Notes: generated by a model not told the origin, from the letters alone. Shown: positions 6,891 to 14,381, numbered from the stretch's first letter. The stretch is 33,641 bases of DNA from JAXDBW01 sp034678405 (GCA_034678405.1 JAXDBW010000029.1:1-33641), one strand, 5' to 3'. A program made the numbers and translations.

Positions 6891-7094
6891 ATGATGAAGA
6901 AGAGATTAGTCGCCATCATTCTGGTCGCGATGATTCTGACCGCCGTCGTGGTACAGCCAGTCGCTGCCCGCGCCACCGCGTGTGAGGATTTCGCGAGCAA
7001 CGTGGTTGTCGGATCAGCGCACAGCGTGTTTGACTTTTTTGCGTGTGCCGCTGAAAACATCAACCTGGCGCTCGACCTGATCGGCTTCCTGTAA
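6891..7094 (+). CDS. Small secreted two-cysteine peptide (67 aa)
   Basis: MMKKR followed by a hydrophobic core (LVAIILVAMILTAVVV) and an ARA-type cleavage site near residue 27 gives a typical signal peptide. The mature part would be about 38-40 aa with two cysteines (CEDFA... and FACAAE) some 20 residues apart and a hydrophobic C-terminus LALDLIGFL. The ribosome site AAGGAGGTGATCC (6874-6886) is a full-length complement to the canonical 16S 3' tail, indicating very strong initiation. A strong hairpin follows the gene. It could be a secreted toxin, bacteriocin-like peptide or surface subunit; the sequence does not decide. Confidence 0.7.
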   Translation: MMKKRLVAIILVAMILTAVVVQPVAARATACEDFASNVVVGSAHSVFDFFACAAENINLALDLIGFL

Positions 7095-7119
7095 ACCGGA
7101 CGGACCGCCGATCGAAACA

Positions 7120-7150
7120 GGGCCCCCGCTACGACAGTAGCGGGGTGCCC
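7120..7150 (+). promoter_or_regulatory. Intercistronic GC-rich hairpin
   Basis: GGGC-CCCCGCTAC (7120-7132) pairs with GTAGCGGGG-TGCCC (7137-7150) around a GACA loop. There is no T run after it, so it is more likely an mRNA stability or processing element than a terminator. It separates the small secreted peptide gene from the TonB-like gene. Confidence 0.6.
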
Positions 7151-7176
7151 ACAACCGTCGGAACGGAGGTATACCC

Positions 7177-8118
7177 ATGCCAACCGACATCAATCGACAT
7201 CGCATGAAGGCATGCTATCAGCCGAATTTGCTGAAAGCAAACCTGATTGTCATCGCGGTGATCGGACTGCTGGTCGGTGGCCATACCCTCTGGCACCGAC
7301 CGCCCGATGGCACTCAGCGTGCCACCACACCCCGGATGCTGGATAGCCGGATCATGATCCAGGATACGAGTCAGGTCAGTCATGACACGACCCGATCCGC
7401 CGTGCGATCGCTGCCGAGCCTCAATCCCTATGCCAATCGTCACGAGAAGTTTCTGGGATTTATCCGGCTCGAGCCGATTCGCATCGCGCCCGAACCAGTA
7501 GTCACCCCCCCACCGATCTATGTTGACGAACCTCAGATTGATGACATCCCTGATCTCGGTGTCGTCTCCTATGCTCTCAGTGAGGGGAGTGATACTGGCG
7601 TTTTCTTGCCTGAGACTGTCGACATACCTGCATATGTCCCGCCGGGTGAAGATCCGGCTGACAGACCCGCGCCTGTTTCTCGATCAGTCCGAGTGGTATA
7701 TAGCCCGAAGGCAAAAGTACCGCCGATTGCGGAGATGAACGAGAAGGAGGGCTATGTCGAAGTCCTCATGCTCATCGGGGTAGATGGAAAACCGGCGTAT
7801 TTCTCTTGTCGTGAACCCGATGGTGCACCGACCGACGGTCCGCTCTTCGAGCTTGAAGTGGTACTGAAGAATAAACAGCAGGCGACTCTGCAGTTCTATC
7901 TCAGCGACCATAACACCCTCGAGTATGTGACCGTCGAGGAAACGCCGAAAGAATACCACTTCGCGGAGTACCTGCTGCAGGTATTGCCTGAGTGGGAATT
8001 CGAACCTGCTATCCGTGACGGACAGCCGATCCCCAGCTTCGTACTGATTCAGTACCATTTCTGTCGTCCGAGTGACGACGATTGTCAGGAGCTGACGGTC
8101 AGCACCTATCCGTCATAA
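7177..8118 (+). CDS. TonB-like protein with C-terminal TonB domain
   Basis: About 313 aa. One transmembrane helix lies at about 20-38 (LLKANLIVIAVIGLLVGG), followed by a long Pro-rich extracytoplasmic linker (residues 85-175) and a C-terminal domain from about 185. That domain carries TonB-family marks: KVPPIAEMNEKEGYVEVLMLIGVDGKP, then LLQVLPEWEFEPAIRDGQPIPSFVLIQYHF. TonB proteins normally transmit energy from the inner membrane to outer-membrane receptors. No ExbB, ExbD or receptor gene is in the window. An insert (about 215-255) separates the two conserved halves. GGAGG lies 8 nt before the ATG. It is last in the envelope block. Confidence 0.75.
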   Translation: MPTDINRHRMKACYQPNLLKANLIVIAVIGLLVGGHTLWHRPPDGTQRATTPRMLDSRIMIQDTSQVSHDTTRSAVRSLPSLNPYANRHEKFLGFIRLEPIRIAPEPVVTPPPIYVDEPQIDDIPDLGVVSYALSEGSDTGVFLPETVDIPAYVPPGEDPADRPAPVSRSVRVVYSPKAKVPPIAEMNEKEGYVEVLMLIGVDGKPAYFSCREPDGAPTDGPLFELEVVLKNKQQATLQFYLSDHNTLEYVTVEETPKEYHFAEYLLQVLPEWEFEPAIRDGQPIPSFVLIQYHFCRPSDDDCQELTVSTYPS

Positions 8119-8147
8119 TCGTTCTGTAACCCTTTTACCAAGAAACA

Positions 8148-8187
8148 GACCCCGTCTCGCTTCGTGCGATACGGGGTTCTTTTTTTC
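8148..8187 (+). terminator. Terminator of the envelope block
   Basis: GACCCCGT (8148-8155), an inner TCGC/GCGA stem, then ACGGGGTTC (8171-8179) and a T run to 8187. Confidence 0.9.
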
Positions 8188-8196
8188 CTTATTTTT

Positions 8197-8205
8197 TGCT
8201 ACAAT
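8197..8205 (+). promoter_or_regulatory. gatB extended -10 promoter (leaderless)
   Basis: TGC-TACAAT (8197-8205) is an extended -10; the ATG at 8215 lies 9 nt beyond it, so the transcript would begin within about 4 nt of the start codon. The -35 is weak (TTCTTT at 8177). Confidence 0.65.
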
Positions 8206-8214
8206 TACTGCACT

Positions 8215-9783
8215 ATGACGGAAGAAATCAAAAAATACGAACCAGTCATCGGGTTAGAAATCCATGTGCAATTGAGAACCAAGAGCAAGATGTTTTCGGA
8301 TTGTCCGGTGCCATCTGATACTGACACGCCCAATACCGTGATTGATCCGCTGACTGTGGGACACCCGGGGACGCTGCCGACGATAAATAAGACCGCGGTA
8401 CAGTACGCGGTCATGGCCGCTCTCGCCCTGGGGTGTGAGATCAACACCACCTCGCATTTTGATCGCAAGAGCTATTTCTATCCTGACCTGCCGAAAGGCT
8501 ATCAGATCTCTCAGTCAGACAAACCCTTTGGCCATGATGGCCACCTCGTCATCCAGTTTGGGGAGACCCGCCGCCGGATCCGTATCGAGCGGGTGCATCT
8601 GGAGGAAGATACCGGCAAACTGATGCACGATGAGGAGCGCGGCGTGAGCTACGTGGATTACAATCGCGCCGGCACGCCACTCATGGAGGTGGTGACCCAT
8701 CCCGATTTCCAGACGCCCGAGGGGGCAAAGGCGTTTCTCCAGGAGCTGCAGCTGATCATGCGCTATCTCGGCATCTCTGACGCGGACATGGAGAAGGGAC
8801 AGCTCCGGTGTGACGCAAACATTTCGCTCCGACCGAACCCCTTGTATTTTACGGGGAAGAAAGCTGACATGGCGACCATCGGCCTCGATCCGAATCGGCT
8901 GTATCCGAAGACCGAGATCAAAAATCTCAATTCATTTCGCTCGGTTGAGCGAGCACTGGCATTTGAAATAGAACGCCAGACGAAGCTCTGGGAGGCTGAC
9001 CAGGCACCGACCATGCAGTCCACCCGCGGCTGGGATGATAAAAAAGGTGAGACCTTTGAGCAGCGGGTGAAGGAAGAAATGCATGACTATCGGTATTTCC
9101 CGGAGCCCGACCTCCCGCCGGTCGTGCTTGATGATGACTTCATGACGACTGCCCGGCAGCAGCTCGCGGAACTGCCTGACCAGAAGCGCCAGCGGTTTGT
9201 CGACGAGTTTGGCCTAGGGCTGTATGATATCAATATCCTCATCAGTGATCAGGCACTCGCAGCATATTTCGAAAAAGTCATTTCTGAGCTCAGGGCCTGG
9301 CTGATCGCGGACGCGGGTCTGGAGGGGAGTGAGGATGAAATCTGGCAGCAGCATGGCCATCAGCTGACGAAAAAGGCGGCGAACTGGCTGATCAGTCGGC
9401 TCCTCAAACTCGTCAATGAACACCATGGGACCTGGGCCGACCTTCCGATCACGGAGGAGAATTTCGCCGAGCTCATGAAGCTCATATTCCAGAAACGCCT
9501 CAATAACCAAACGGCTCAGATGGTGCTCGAGAACATGTACGCAACCAGCGGGGATCCCTCGGATATCATGGCGGCAGAGGACCTCACCGTCATGTCAGGC
9601 GCGTCAGCGATCGACCCGATCATCGAAGCGGTGATCGCCGAATGTCCGGATCAGGTGGCGGAGTATCAGGCTGGCAAAGAGCCGGTGCTCAAATATCTCA
9701 TCGGGCAGGTCATGAAAAAATCAAAAGGCCAGGCCGATGCTGAGGAAGTGGCATCCGCACTCAAAGACAAGCTATCGTCGTAG
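8215..9783 (+). CDS. gatB: Aspartyl/glutamyl-tRNA(Asn/Gln) amidotransferase subunit B
   Basis: Kinase/amidotransferase subunit of GatCAB, which converts Glu-tRNA(Gln) to Gln-tRNA(Gln), and likewise Asp-tRNA(Asn). 522 aa from ATG 8215, longer than the common 475. The family start YEPVIGLEIHVQL, the PKGYQISQ and RIRIERVHLEEDTGK stretches, VDYNRAGTPLMEVVT, LRCDANIS, EIKNLNSF and the C-terminal YqeY-like tail are present. The extra length sits in at least two spots, around LYFTGKKADMATIGLDPNRL and in the helical region after residue 350. The open frame runs upstream to 8164, but the first 17 residues cross the preceding terminator and the promoter, so 8215 is the start. gatA and gatC are not in the window. 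Confidence 0.96.
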   Translation: MTEEIKKYEPVIGLEIHVQLRTKSKMFSDCPVPSDTDTPNTVIDPLTVGHPGTLPTINKTAVQYAVMAALALGCEINTTSHFDRKSYFYPDLPKGYQISQSDKPFGHDGHLVIQFGETRRRIRIERVHLEEDTGKLMHDEERGVSYVDYNRAGTPLMEVVTHPDFQTPEGAKAFLQELQLIMRYLGISDADMEKGQLRCDANISLRPNPLYFTGKKADMATIGLDPNRLYPKTEIKNLNSFRSVERALAFEIERQTKLWEADQAPTMQSTRGWDDKKGETFEQRVKEEMHDYRYFPEPDLPPVVLDDDFMTTARQQLAELPDQKRQRFVDEFGLGLYDINILISDQALAAYFEKVISELRAWLIADAGLEGSEDEIWQQHGHQLTKKAANWLISRLLKLVNEHHGTWADLPITEENFAELMKLIFQKRLNNQTAQMVLENMYATSGDPSDIMAAEDLTVMSGASAIDPIIEAVIAECPDQVAEYQAGKEPVLKYLIGQVMKKSKGQADAEEVASALKDKLSS

Positions 9784-9788
9784 CCTCG

Positions 9789-10121
9789 CTACTGCTTACG
9801 GGCTGCGCCTTTGCGGCGACGAATGTCGGTTTTTTTTGTTTCGTATTTCTTCAGCTGGCGCTCAAGTTTCGGCAAACAGACATCAAACGCCTCGCGGAGG
9901 TGTTCGGCCTTTTGGCCGGCCTTCAGGATATCGCCGGGGACCTCGACCGATAATTCGACCCGGTACACGAGACCAGTTCGTTGATTGGTATCGTGGTCGA
10001 GTTCGGCCTTCGTGGCGATAATATGCTCGGAGTAGCGCTCAAGCTTCCGGAGCTTACCCGTCACATAATCCTTCACGGCAGGACTCAATTTGAAGTTTTT
10101 TCCACTGATGATAGTTGGCAT
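9789..10121 (-). CDS. hpf: Ribosome hibernation-promoting factor, short form
   Basis: 110 aa of the HPF/RaiA sigma-54 modulation family, which binds the 30S subunit and stabilises inactive ribosomes in stationary phase. The ISGKNFKLSPAVKDYVTGKLRKLERY start, the ELDHDTNQ region and the basic tail (KKTDIRRRKGAARKQ) fit the family. It lacks the C-terminal dimerisation domain of long HPF, so it is the short form. It converges with gatB with 5 nt between them and no obvious terminator. Its start follows its own promoter by 10 nt. Confidence 0.92.
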   Translation of the reverse strand: MPTIISGKNFKLSPAVKDYVTGKLRKLERYSEHIIATKAELDHDTNQRTGLVYRVELSVEVPGDILKAGQKAEHLREAFDVCLPKLERQLKKYETKKTDIRRRKGAARKQ

Positions 10122-10131
10122 AGTATTAGTA

Positions 10132-10159
10132 AGTATAGATGCTGTACTTTCGCTGTCAA
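10132..10159 (-). promoter_or_regulatory. hpf promoter (leaderless)
   Basis: Minus strand: TTGACA (10154-10159), a 16-bp spacer and TATACT (10132-10137). Ten bases separate the -10 from the ATG at 10121. It begins inside the last codons of miaA, so hpf can be expressed apart from miaA. Confidence 0.8.
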
Positions 10160-11043
10160 ATCACGCGTTTGATGAGACGGCGTGCCTCCGCCGTTGACCG
10201 GATCCAGTGAATCCGTCCGTCCCGTCGGAACCAGGTCAGTTGGCGCTTGGCATACTGCCGGATAGCCGTCTCGAGTTGGTCCTGCATGTCACTGCGCGAG
10301 AGTTTTCCGCGGAGATAGAGACTGACATAGCGATACTCCAGGCCAAATGCCTCGAGTCGCCTCCAGGAGACGCCGGCAGCATGAAGTCTGCGGACTTCGG
10401 CGATCATGCCCTGGCGAAGTCGCGCCGCGAGCCTAGTGTGAATCAACCGGTGTAGTTTCTTTTGGGGTTGGGCCACGCCGAGCATGAGCAGACGGTAGGG
10501 AGATTCTGTACGGAGTCTTGGCACTGGTTTGCCGGTGGCCGTTACGATTTCGATAGCCCGGATGAGACGGTAAGGATTGTGTCGGTCGATGGTCCGGGCG
10601 CGGGCAGGGTCGAGTTTTTTCAGCTGGGCATAGAGCTGCGCCGGGGTTTTCTGATTAAGTCGCTTCCGGAGTGCCCGGTTTGGTTTCACACGGGGGAGCG
10701 GCAGGTCATCGACGATAGCCTGCACCCAAAAAGCCGTACCCCCGACGAGGAAGGGGAGTTTGCCGCGCTGGTGGATATTGTGAATTATTTTCTTCGCGTC
10801 ACGCTGGAAATGGGCGACATTGTATTCACGCCGCGGGGAAGCCACATCGAGGAGGTGATGGGGGGCTTGGTGCTGCTCAGCCTTCGTCGCCTTACCGGTG
10901 CCGATATCCATCCCGCGGTAGACCTGCCGCGAGTCAGCAGAAATAATCTCGCCGTTGAATCGTTTGGCGAGTGTGATGGAGAGGGTTGTCTTGCCGCTGG
11001 CGGTCGGGCCGACGATAGCGATCAGCGGTGGTTTGATTGACAT
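10156..11043 (-). CDS. miaA: tRNA dimethylallyltransferase MiaA
   Basis: Transfers a dimethylallyl group to A37 of tRNAs that read UNN codons; MiaB, also in this window, then methylthiolates the product. 295 aa, normal length. The P-loop GPTASGKTT is at 12-20, followed by ISADSRQVYRGMDIGTGKAT, HHLLDVASP, the VGGTAFWVQAIVDD segment, NPYRLIRAIEI, and the C-terminal RQYAKRQLTWFRRD motif. Start ATG 11043; no clear ribosome site. hpf follows with overlapping regulatory DNA. Confidence 0.96.
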   Translation of the reverse strand: MSIKPPLIAIVGPTASGKTTLSITLAKRFNGEIISADSRQVYRGMDIGTGKATKAEQHQAPHHLLDVASPRREYNVAHFQRDAKKIIHNIHQRGKLPFLVGGTAFWVQAIVDDLPLPRVKPNRALRKRLNQKTPAQLYAQLKKLDPARARTIDRHNPYRLIRAIEIVTATGKPVPRLRTESPYRLLMLGVAQPQKKLHRLIHTRLAARLRQGMIAEVRRLHAAGVSWRRLEAFGLEYRYVSLYLRGKLSRSDMQDQLETAIRQYAKRQLTWFRRDGRIHWIRSTAEARRLIKRVI

Positions 11044-11122
11044 GTGACTATGTATCCTGGTAGGTTAGAGATGACATAACACATATATTGTACATGAAAA
11101 CAACATAACCGAGGAGGCCAGA

Positions 11123-11629
11123 ATGGCTTCAGTTTTTATATTCCTTCAGTCAGGCGTCTGGGAGATTGACGAGCAGTACGGGCAGCATACGGTGGAGGTC
11201 AGTAATGACCCGCTCACTATCCTGAAGCACTGCATGGCAGAGCGCTCACCCTACGATATATTCGTGGTGGAGATGAAGCATAATCTGCACGGAGAGCTGC
11301 AGTTCTTCCGGCAGGCGAATCTGCTGTGGCATGGGACGCCATTCATCATCATAACTGATGATATCGAAGTGTTCCAGGACACGCTCCGGCGACTGGGATT
11401 CCAGGCTATTTATCCCGGTGAGACGTTCAAGGAATTATTGCGTCGCAAATGGGACGATCCTGCCCGGGTGCACCTGGATTTCTACGGGAGCATCGCCATC
11501 CATCTGGGGACTGACCAGGTGACGCAGTTGCCGGGTCTCATCGACTATATCGCCCACGATCTGATCGTGATCCCTCAGGCACTCATAGCCAATGCTGAAC
11601 GCGACGCTGGAGAAGCCGCCGTATCCTAG
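11123..11629 (+). CDS. Hypothetical protein with receiver-like fold pattern (168 aa)
   Basis: GAGGAGG lies about 7 nt upstream of the ATG. Residues 1-110 alternate like a response-regulator receiver: VFIFLQ, then YDIFVVEMKHNLHGELQFFRQ at about 44-64, TPFIIITDDIEVFQDTLRRLG, and AIYPGETFKELLRRK. The phosphorylation Asp is not present at the expected place (VVEM), so any receiver would be inactive or divergent. The rest (110-168) is unassigned. A terminator overlaps its last codons, and element E2 follows at once. The neighbour at 11834 is a true receiver protein, which makes a regulatory role reasonable but unproved. Confidence 0.6.
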   Translation: MASVFIFLQSGVWEIDEQYGQHTVEVSNDPLTILKHCMAERSPYDIFVVEMKHNLHGELQFFRQANLLWHGTPFIIITDDIEVFQDTLRRLGFQAIYPGETFKELLRRKWDDPARVHLDFYGSIAIHLGTDQVTQLPGLIDYIAHDLIVIPQALIANAERDAGEAAVS

Positions 11630-11646
11630 GGTACTGCGGCTTTATT
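11613..11646 (+). terminator. Terminator overlapping the end of the 11123 gene
   Basis: AAGCCGC (11613-11619) pairs with GCGGCTT (11636-11642), with an inner GTA/TAC pair, then TTATT. The stop codon (11627-11629) lies in the loop. Confidence 0.8.
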
Positions 11647-11648
11647 AT

Positions 11649-11760
11649 TGTCCCGTTAAAAAAGCGAACCACATTGCATCCATTGCCCCACCGACGTGGC
11701 AGTCACCATGGCTGGTATGTGCATTGCCATCCGTGAGCCCCTTTTCTAACGGGATTGACA
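11649..11760 (+). repeat. Promoter-terminal inverted-repeat element E2
   Basis: Second copy (112 bp). The left end TGTCCCGTTAAAAAAGCG and the right end CTTTTCTAACGGGATTGACA are inverted copies, both starting TGTC when read inwards. The central GTGGCAGTCACC and GTGCATTGCCATCCGT blocks match E3 closely. The final TTGACA (11755-11760) is the -35 of the receiver gene; the matching -10 at 17 bp is the poor TAGGGT (11778-11783), with TAGTAT a few bases further on. Confidence 0.85.
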
Positions 11761-11833
11761 AACGGTTATATACGGCGTAGGGTAGTATGAAAACCAACAG
11801 CGCACACCATTTCCTATACATGGAGGTAGCATC

Positions 11834-12196
11834 ATGAGTCATGAGAAGCGCGTACTAGTCGTCGATGATGAATTGGCCATCCGACTGATGGTGATCCGTA
11901 TCCTGAATTCTGAGGGGTATCTGGTAACCGGCTGCGGCCATCCGCAGGACGCTCTGACCGCACTCTTGCGGGGTGATGAGTATGAACTCATTATTACTGA
12001 CGTTGGATTGCCGGGCATGACCGGCATCGAGCTCTCACGGACCATTCTCGAGCATCGACCGGAGCAGCGTCTCGTAATTATGTCTGGTGATCGCAAGTCC
12101 CTCAAGCCGGCGTGTGATTCCGGCATCCCTACGATCACCAAGCCGTTTGATCGGCAGCAGTTCCTCCGGCTGGTCAGTGAGACCGTCGCTTCGTAG
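11834..12196 (+). CDS. Single-domain response regulator (CheY-like)
   Basis: 120 aa, a receiver domain with no output domain. The acid pair Asp11-Asp12 (VLVVDDE), the phosphoacceptor Asp56 (ELIITDVGLPGMTG), the conserved Ser of VIMSGD and the Lys of TKPF are all present, so it should be phosphorylatable. GGAGGT lies about 8 nt before the ATG. It is a monocistronic unit bounded by element E2/promoter upstream and a terminator plus element E3 downstream. No histidine kinase is in the window. Confidence 0.95.
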   Translation: MSHEKRVLVVDDELAIRLMVIRILNSEGYLVTGCGHPQDALTALLRGDEYELIITDVGLPGMTGIELSRTILEHRPEQRLVIMSGDRKSLKPACDSGIPTITKPFDRQQFLRLVSETVAS

Positions 12197-12218
12197 TTCA
12201 TCCCGATACAATCTGGGG

Positions 12219-12246
12219 AAGCCGAGTGTTACGCACCCGGCTTTTA
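12219..12246 (+). terminator. Terminator of the receiver gene
   Basis: AAGCCG (12219-12224), an inner GTG/CAC pair and CGGCTT (12238-12243), then a short T run. Confidence 0.8.
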
Positions 12247-12250
12247 TATT

Positions 12251-12361
12251 GATTCCATTAGAAAAGCGCACCATGCCTCATATATTACCCCCTGGTATGG
12301 CAGTCATCACAGTCGCTCTGTGCATGGCCATCCGTAGGCCTCTTTTCTAACGGGATTGACA
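12251..12361 (+). repeat. Promoter-terminal inverted-repeat element E3
   Basis: Third copy (111 bp). The right end CTCTTTTCTAACGGGATTGACA is nearly identical to E1 and E2, and the internal GGTATGGCAGTCA and GTGCATGGCCATCCGT blocks match E2. The left arm CATTAGAAAAGCGCACC keeps the complement to the right arm, but its TGTC end has decayed to GATT. Confidence 0.85.
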
Positions 12362-12383
12362 AATCGGCCGGCCATGGTATAGT
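12356..12383 (+). promoter_or_regulatory. Promoter of the 12432 membrane protein
   Basis: TTGACA (12356-12361, the end of element E3), a 16-bp spacer and TATAGT (12378-12383). The leader is about 40 nt and ends in a GAGGAGG ribosome site. Confidence 0.8.
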
Positions 12384-12431
12384 GTTCAGTCAATATAGAC
12401 ATCGTTCATCACATTTTCAGAGGAGGCGAGC

Positions 12432-12959
12432 GTGCATGTACGGCTCGACCGACTACGTATTACCCGAAACCTCAAACCCGAACGGGCAACCCAACTTGCG
12501 AGAACGCTGGTAGCAGTGTTTGGCGGAGCGGGGCTGATCCCGCTCGAGATTGTCCTGCCGCCCATTATCGCGGTATTTGATCACCAATCACTATCTTTTA
12601 CTCTGCTCACGCTGTATTTCCTCGTCTATGCGTTTGGCCTGACGCTGTCGCTCAGGTCGTACTGGCACCGTGACCGGAAATTCTTTTACCACAACAAATG
12701 GGGTAAAAAATTCAATCTGGTGCTGCGCTGGGCGCGGAAAAACAGCTACCGCGAACGATGGCCGTTTGTGGCGAAGGCTGGGTACTACCTAGTCATTATG
12801 ATGTTGGCCGCGCTGCCATTTCTGATCAAATTTTCGATCGGGATGTGTGTATTCCGAATGGACTACAAAAGCGTGATCGCCATTACGATCGGGGTTGCTA
12901 TCAGAGCCTACCTGATCGTGTATCTGGGAACAGACGTGTTCAATGTTCTGTTCACCTAA
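12432..12959 (+). CDS. Multi-pass membrane protein of unknown function (175 aa)
   Basis: Starts with GTG at 12432, placed 5 nt after GGAGG (12422-12426); the ATG at 12436 is out of frame. A basic N-terminus is followed by about four hydrophobic segments: roughly 25-50, 55-75, 113-137 and 148-170. A basic loop (SYWHRDRKFFYHNKWGKK) lies between the second and third. No family is recognised. It is transcribed alone from the E3-linked promoter. Confidence 0.65.
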   Translation: MHVRLDRLRITRNLKPERATQLARTLVAVFGGAGLIPLEIVLPPIIAVFDHQSLSFTLLTLYFLVYAFGLTLSLRSYWHRDRKFFYHNKWGKKFNLVLRWARKNSYRERWPFVAKAGYYLVIMMLAALPFLIKFSIGMCVFRMDYKSVIAITIGVAIRAYLIVYLGTDVFNVLFT

Positions 12960-12961
12960 AG

Positions 12962-13000
12962 ACCGCCCGTTGAATTTCGGTTCACCCGGCGGTTTTATTT
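12962..13000. terminator. Bidirectional terminator between convergent genes
   Basis: ACCGCC (12962-12967) pairs with GGCGGT (12988-12993), with an inner TGAA/TTCA stem, then TTTTATTTTA on the plus strand. On the minus strand the same stem is followed by CTTTAG, weaker for miaB, whose stop codon lies inside this T/A run. Confidence 0.75.
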
Positions 13001-14371
13001 TACCGGCGTGCCGTGGAGACCCCAGGCGTCGGCGCGTTCCACCGTGATGGCAGCAAACTCGCCGGTGAGATTTTCGCCGGGGAAATGGATAGTTTTAAAT
13101 GTATCAGTCTTGCCAGAATTCGTCTTGGTTTCCGGATCGTAGCTATCGACGAGGACGGGCACTTCTCGGCCGACTAATTTTTCATTATTCCGTTTCGCTG
13201 TCTCAGTGAGGATATCATTGAGCGCTTCTTTGCGCCGTCCTTTTTCCTCATGCGACACATCATCTGCGAAAAACCGCTGCGCCGCCGTGCCGGGTCGGGG
13301 AGAGTACTCAGCCAGATACGCCATATCATAGCCCACGTCACGCATGACCTGCGCTGTCGCCTCGAATTGCTCCTCGGTTTCTCCAGGGAAACCGACGATG
13401 ATATCGGTCGAGATCGCCACGCCCGGCCAGGCAGTCCGAATTTTCTGGATGAGATCGAGGTAGTATTCTCGCGTATGGCGGCGGTTCATCCGACGGAGGA
13501 CCTCATTGTCACCGGCTTGGATGGGGAGGTGGAAATACGGCGTTACTTTCGACAGGGTGGGCAGGGTGGTAATGAGCTCATCAGAGACGTCCTGAGGATT
13601 TGAGGTGAGGAAACGGATCCAGAAATCACCCGGGATGGCATTGATCTTCCGCAGGAGCTCGGCAAAATCTTTTGGCACCTTGGTCGTGGCGGTGCGCCAC
13701 TGGATCGGCTGGTCGGGCCTGAATTCCCAGTAGTGGCGGGAGCGAGAGTGGATGGTATCGGCGTCGTGATATTTCTCCGGATCGATGTAGGCATTCACAT
13801 TTTGCCCGAGGAGGGTAATCTCTTTGTACCCCTTCGCGATGAGGTGCTCGACTTCATGGATGATTTCCGTAGAGGGACGGGAGGCTTCCTGGCCGCGCGT
13901 GTAGGGCACCGCGCAAAAGGTGCAGTAATTATTGCAGCCGGTCATGATGGGAATCCAGGCCTGGAATGTCGAGGAATAGTTTGGCTCGAAGGCGAGGTAG
14001 TCAGCATTCGTGACGTCACCCTGGTCAGCATCAAGTGGGGTCAGGTTGAGCAGTTTCGGCAGCTGGATCATATCCTTGATCTCGATGAAGAGATCAAATT
14101 TGTCCCGGAGATCCTTCCGGTCCTCAGGGAGGACGCAGCCCGTGAGGACGGTGCGCACGCCCCGCTCACGGCCCCAGCGCTGCCAGGTCGGGAGTTTGCC
14201 AAAGATGCGGTCCATGGCCTTTTGCCGGACAGAGCAGGAGACGACGACAATAATATCCGCGTCGTTTTCTGTCTGCGCGCGGGTGGCCCCATGTGATTCG
14301 AGTAGGTTCGCCAGTCGCTCACCATCTGAGGTATTCATCTGGCAGCCGATAATATAGGGGAAATATTTCAT
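12995..14371 (-). CDS. miaB: tRNA-2-methylthio-N6-dimethylallyladenosine synthase MiaB
   Basis: Radical SAM methylthiotransferase that acts on the product of MiaA at A37. 458 aa from ATG 14371. The three N-terminal cluster cysteines are Cys10, Cys46 and Cys79; the radical SAM motif is Cys146-x3-Cys150-x2-Cys153 (GCNNYCTFC). A C-terminal TRAM-like domain follows (VGREVPVLVDSY). An unusual insert of about 40 residues lies after LLGQNVNAYIDPEK (RSRHYWEFRPDQPIQWRT region). The frame is open to 14554, but that extension crosses a divergent promoter and gene, and family members start at the KYFPYIIGCQMN segment, so 14371 is the start. Confidence 0.95.
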   Translation of the reverse strand: MKYFPYIIGCQMNTSDGERLANLLESHGATRAQTENDADIIVVVSCSVRQKAMDRIFGKLPTWQRWGRERGVRTVLTGCVLPEDRKDLRDKFDLFIEIKDMIQLPKLLNLTPLDADQGDVTNADYLAFEPNYSSTFQAWIPIMTGCNNYCTFCAVPYTRGQEASRPSTEIIHEVEHLIAKGYKEITLLGQNVNAYIDPEKYHDADTIHSRSRHYWEFRPDQPIQWRTATTKVPKDFAELLRKINAIPGDFWIRFLTSNPQDVSDELITTLPTLSKVTPYFHLPIQAGDNEVLRRMNRRHTREYYLDLIQKIRTAWPGVAISTDIIVGFPGETEEQFEATAQVMRDVGYDMAYLAEYSPRPGTAAQRFFADDVSHEEKGRRKEALNDILTETAKRNNEKLVGREVPVLVDSYDPETKTNSGKTDTFKTIHFPGENLTGEFAAITVERADAWGLHGTPVK

Positions 14372-14381
14372 GGTATGTGAT

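Noticed and set aside
10462..11040. 192-aa plus-strand frame opposite miaA
   Set aside because: Shadow frame; miaA has the full set of family motifs on the other strand.
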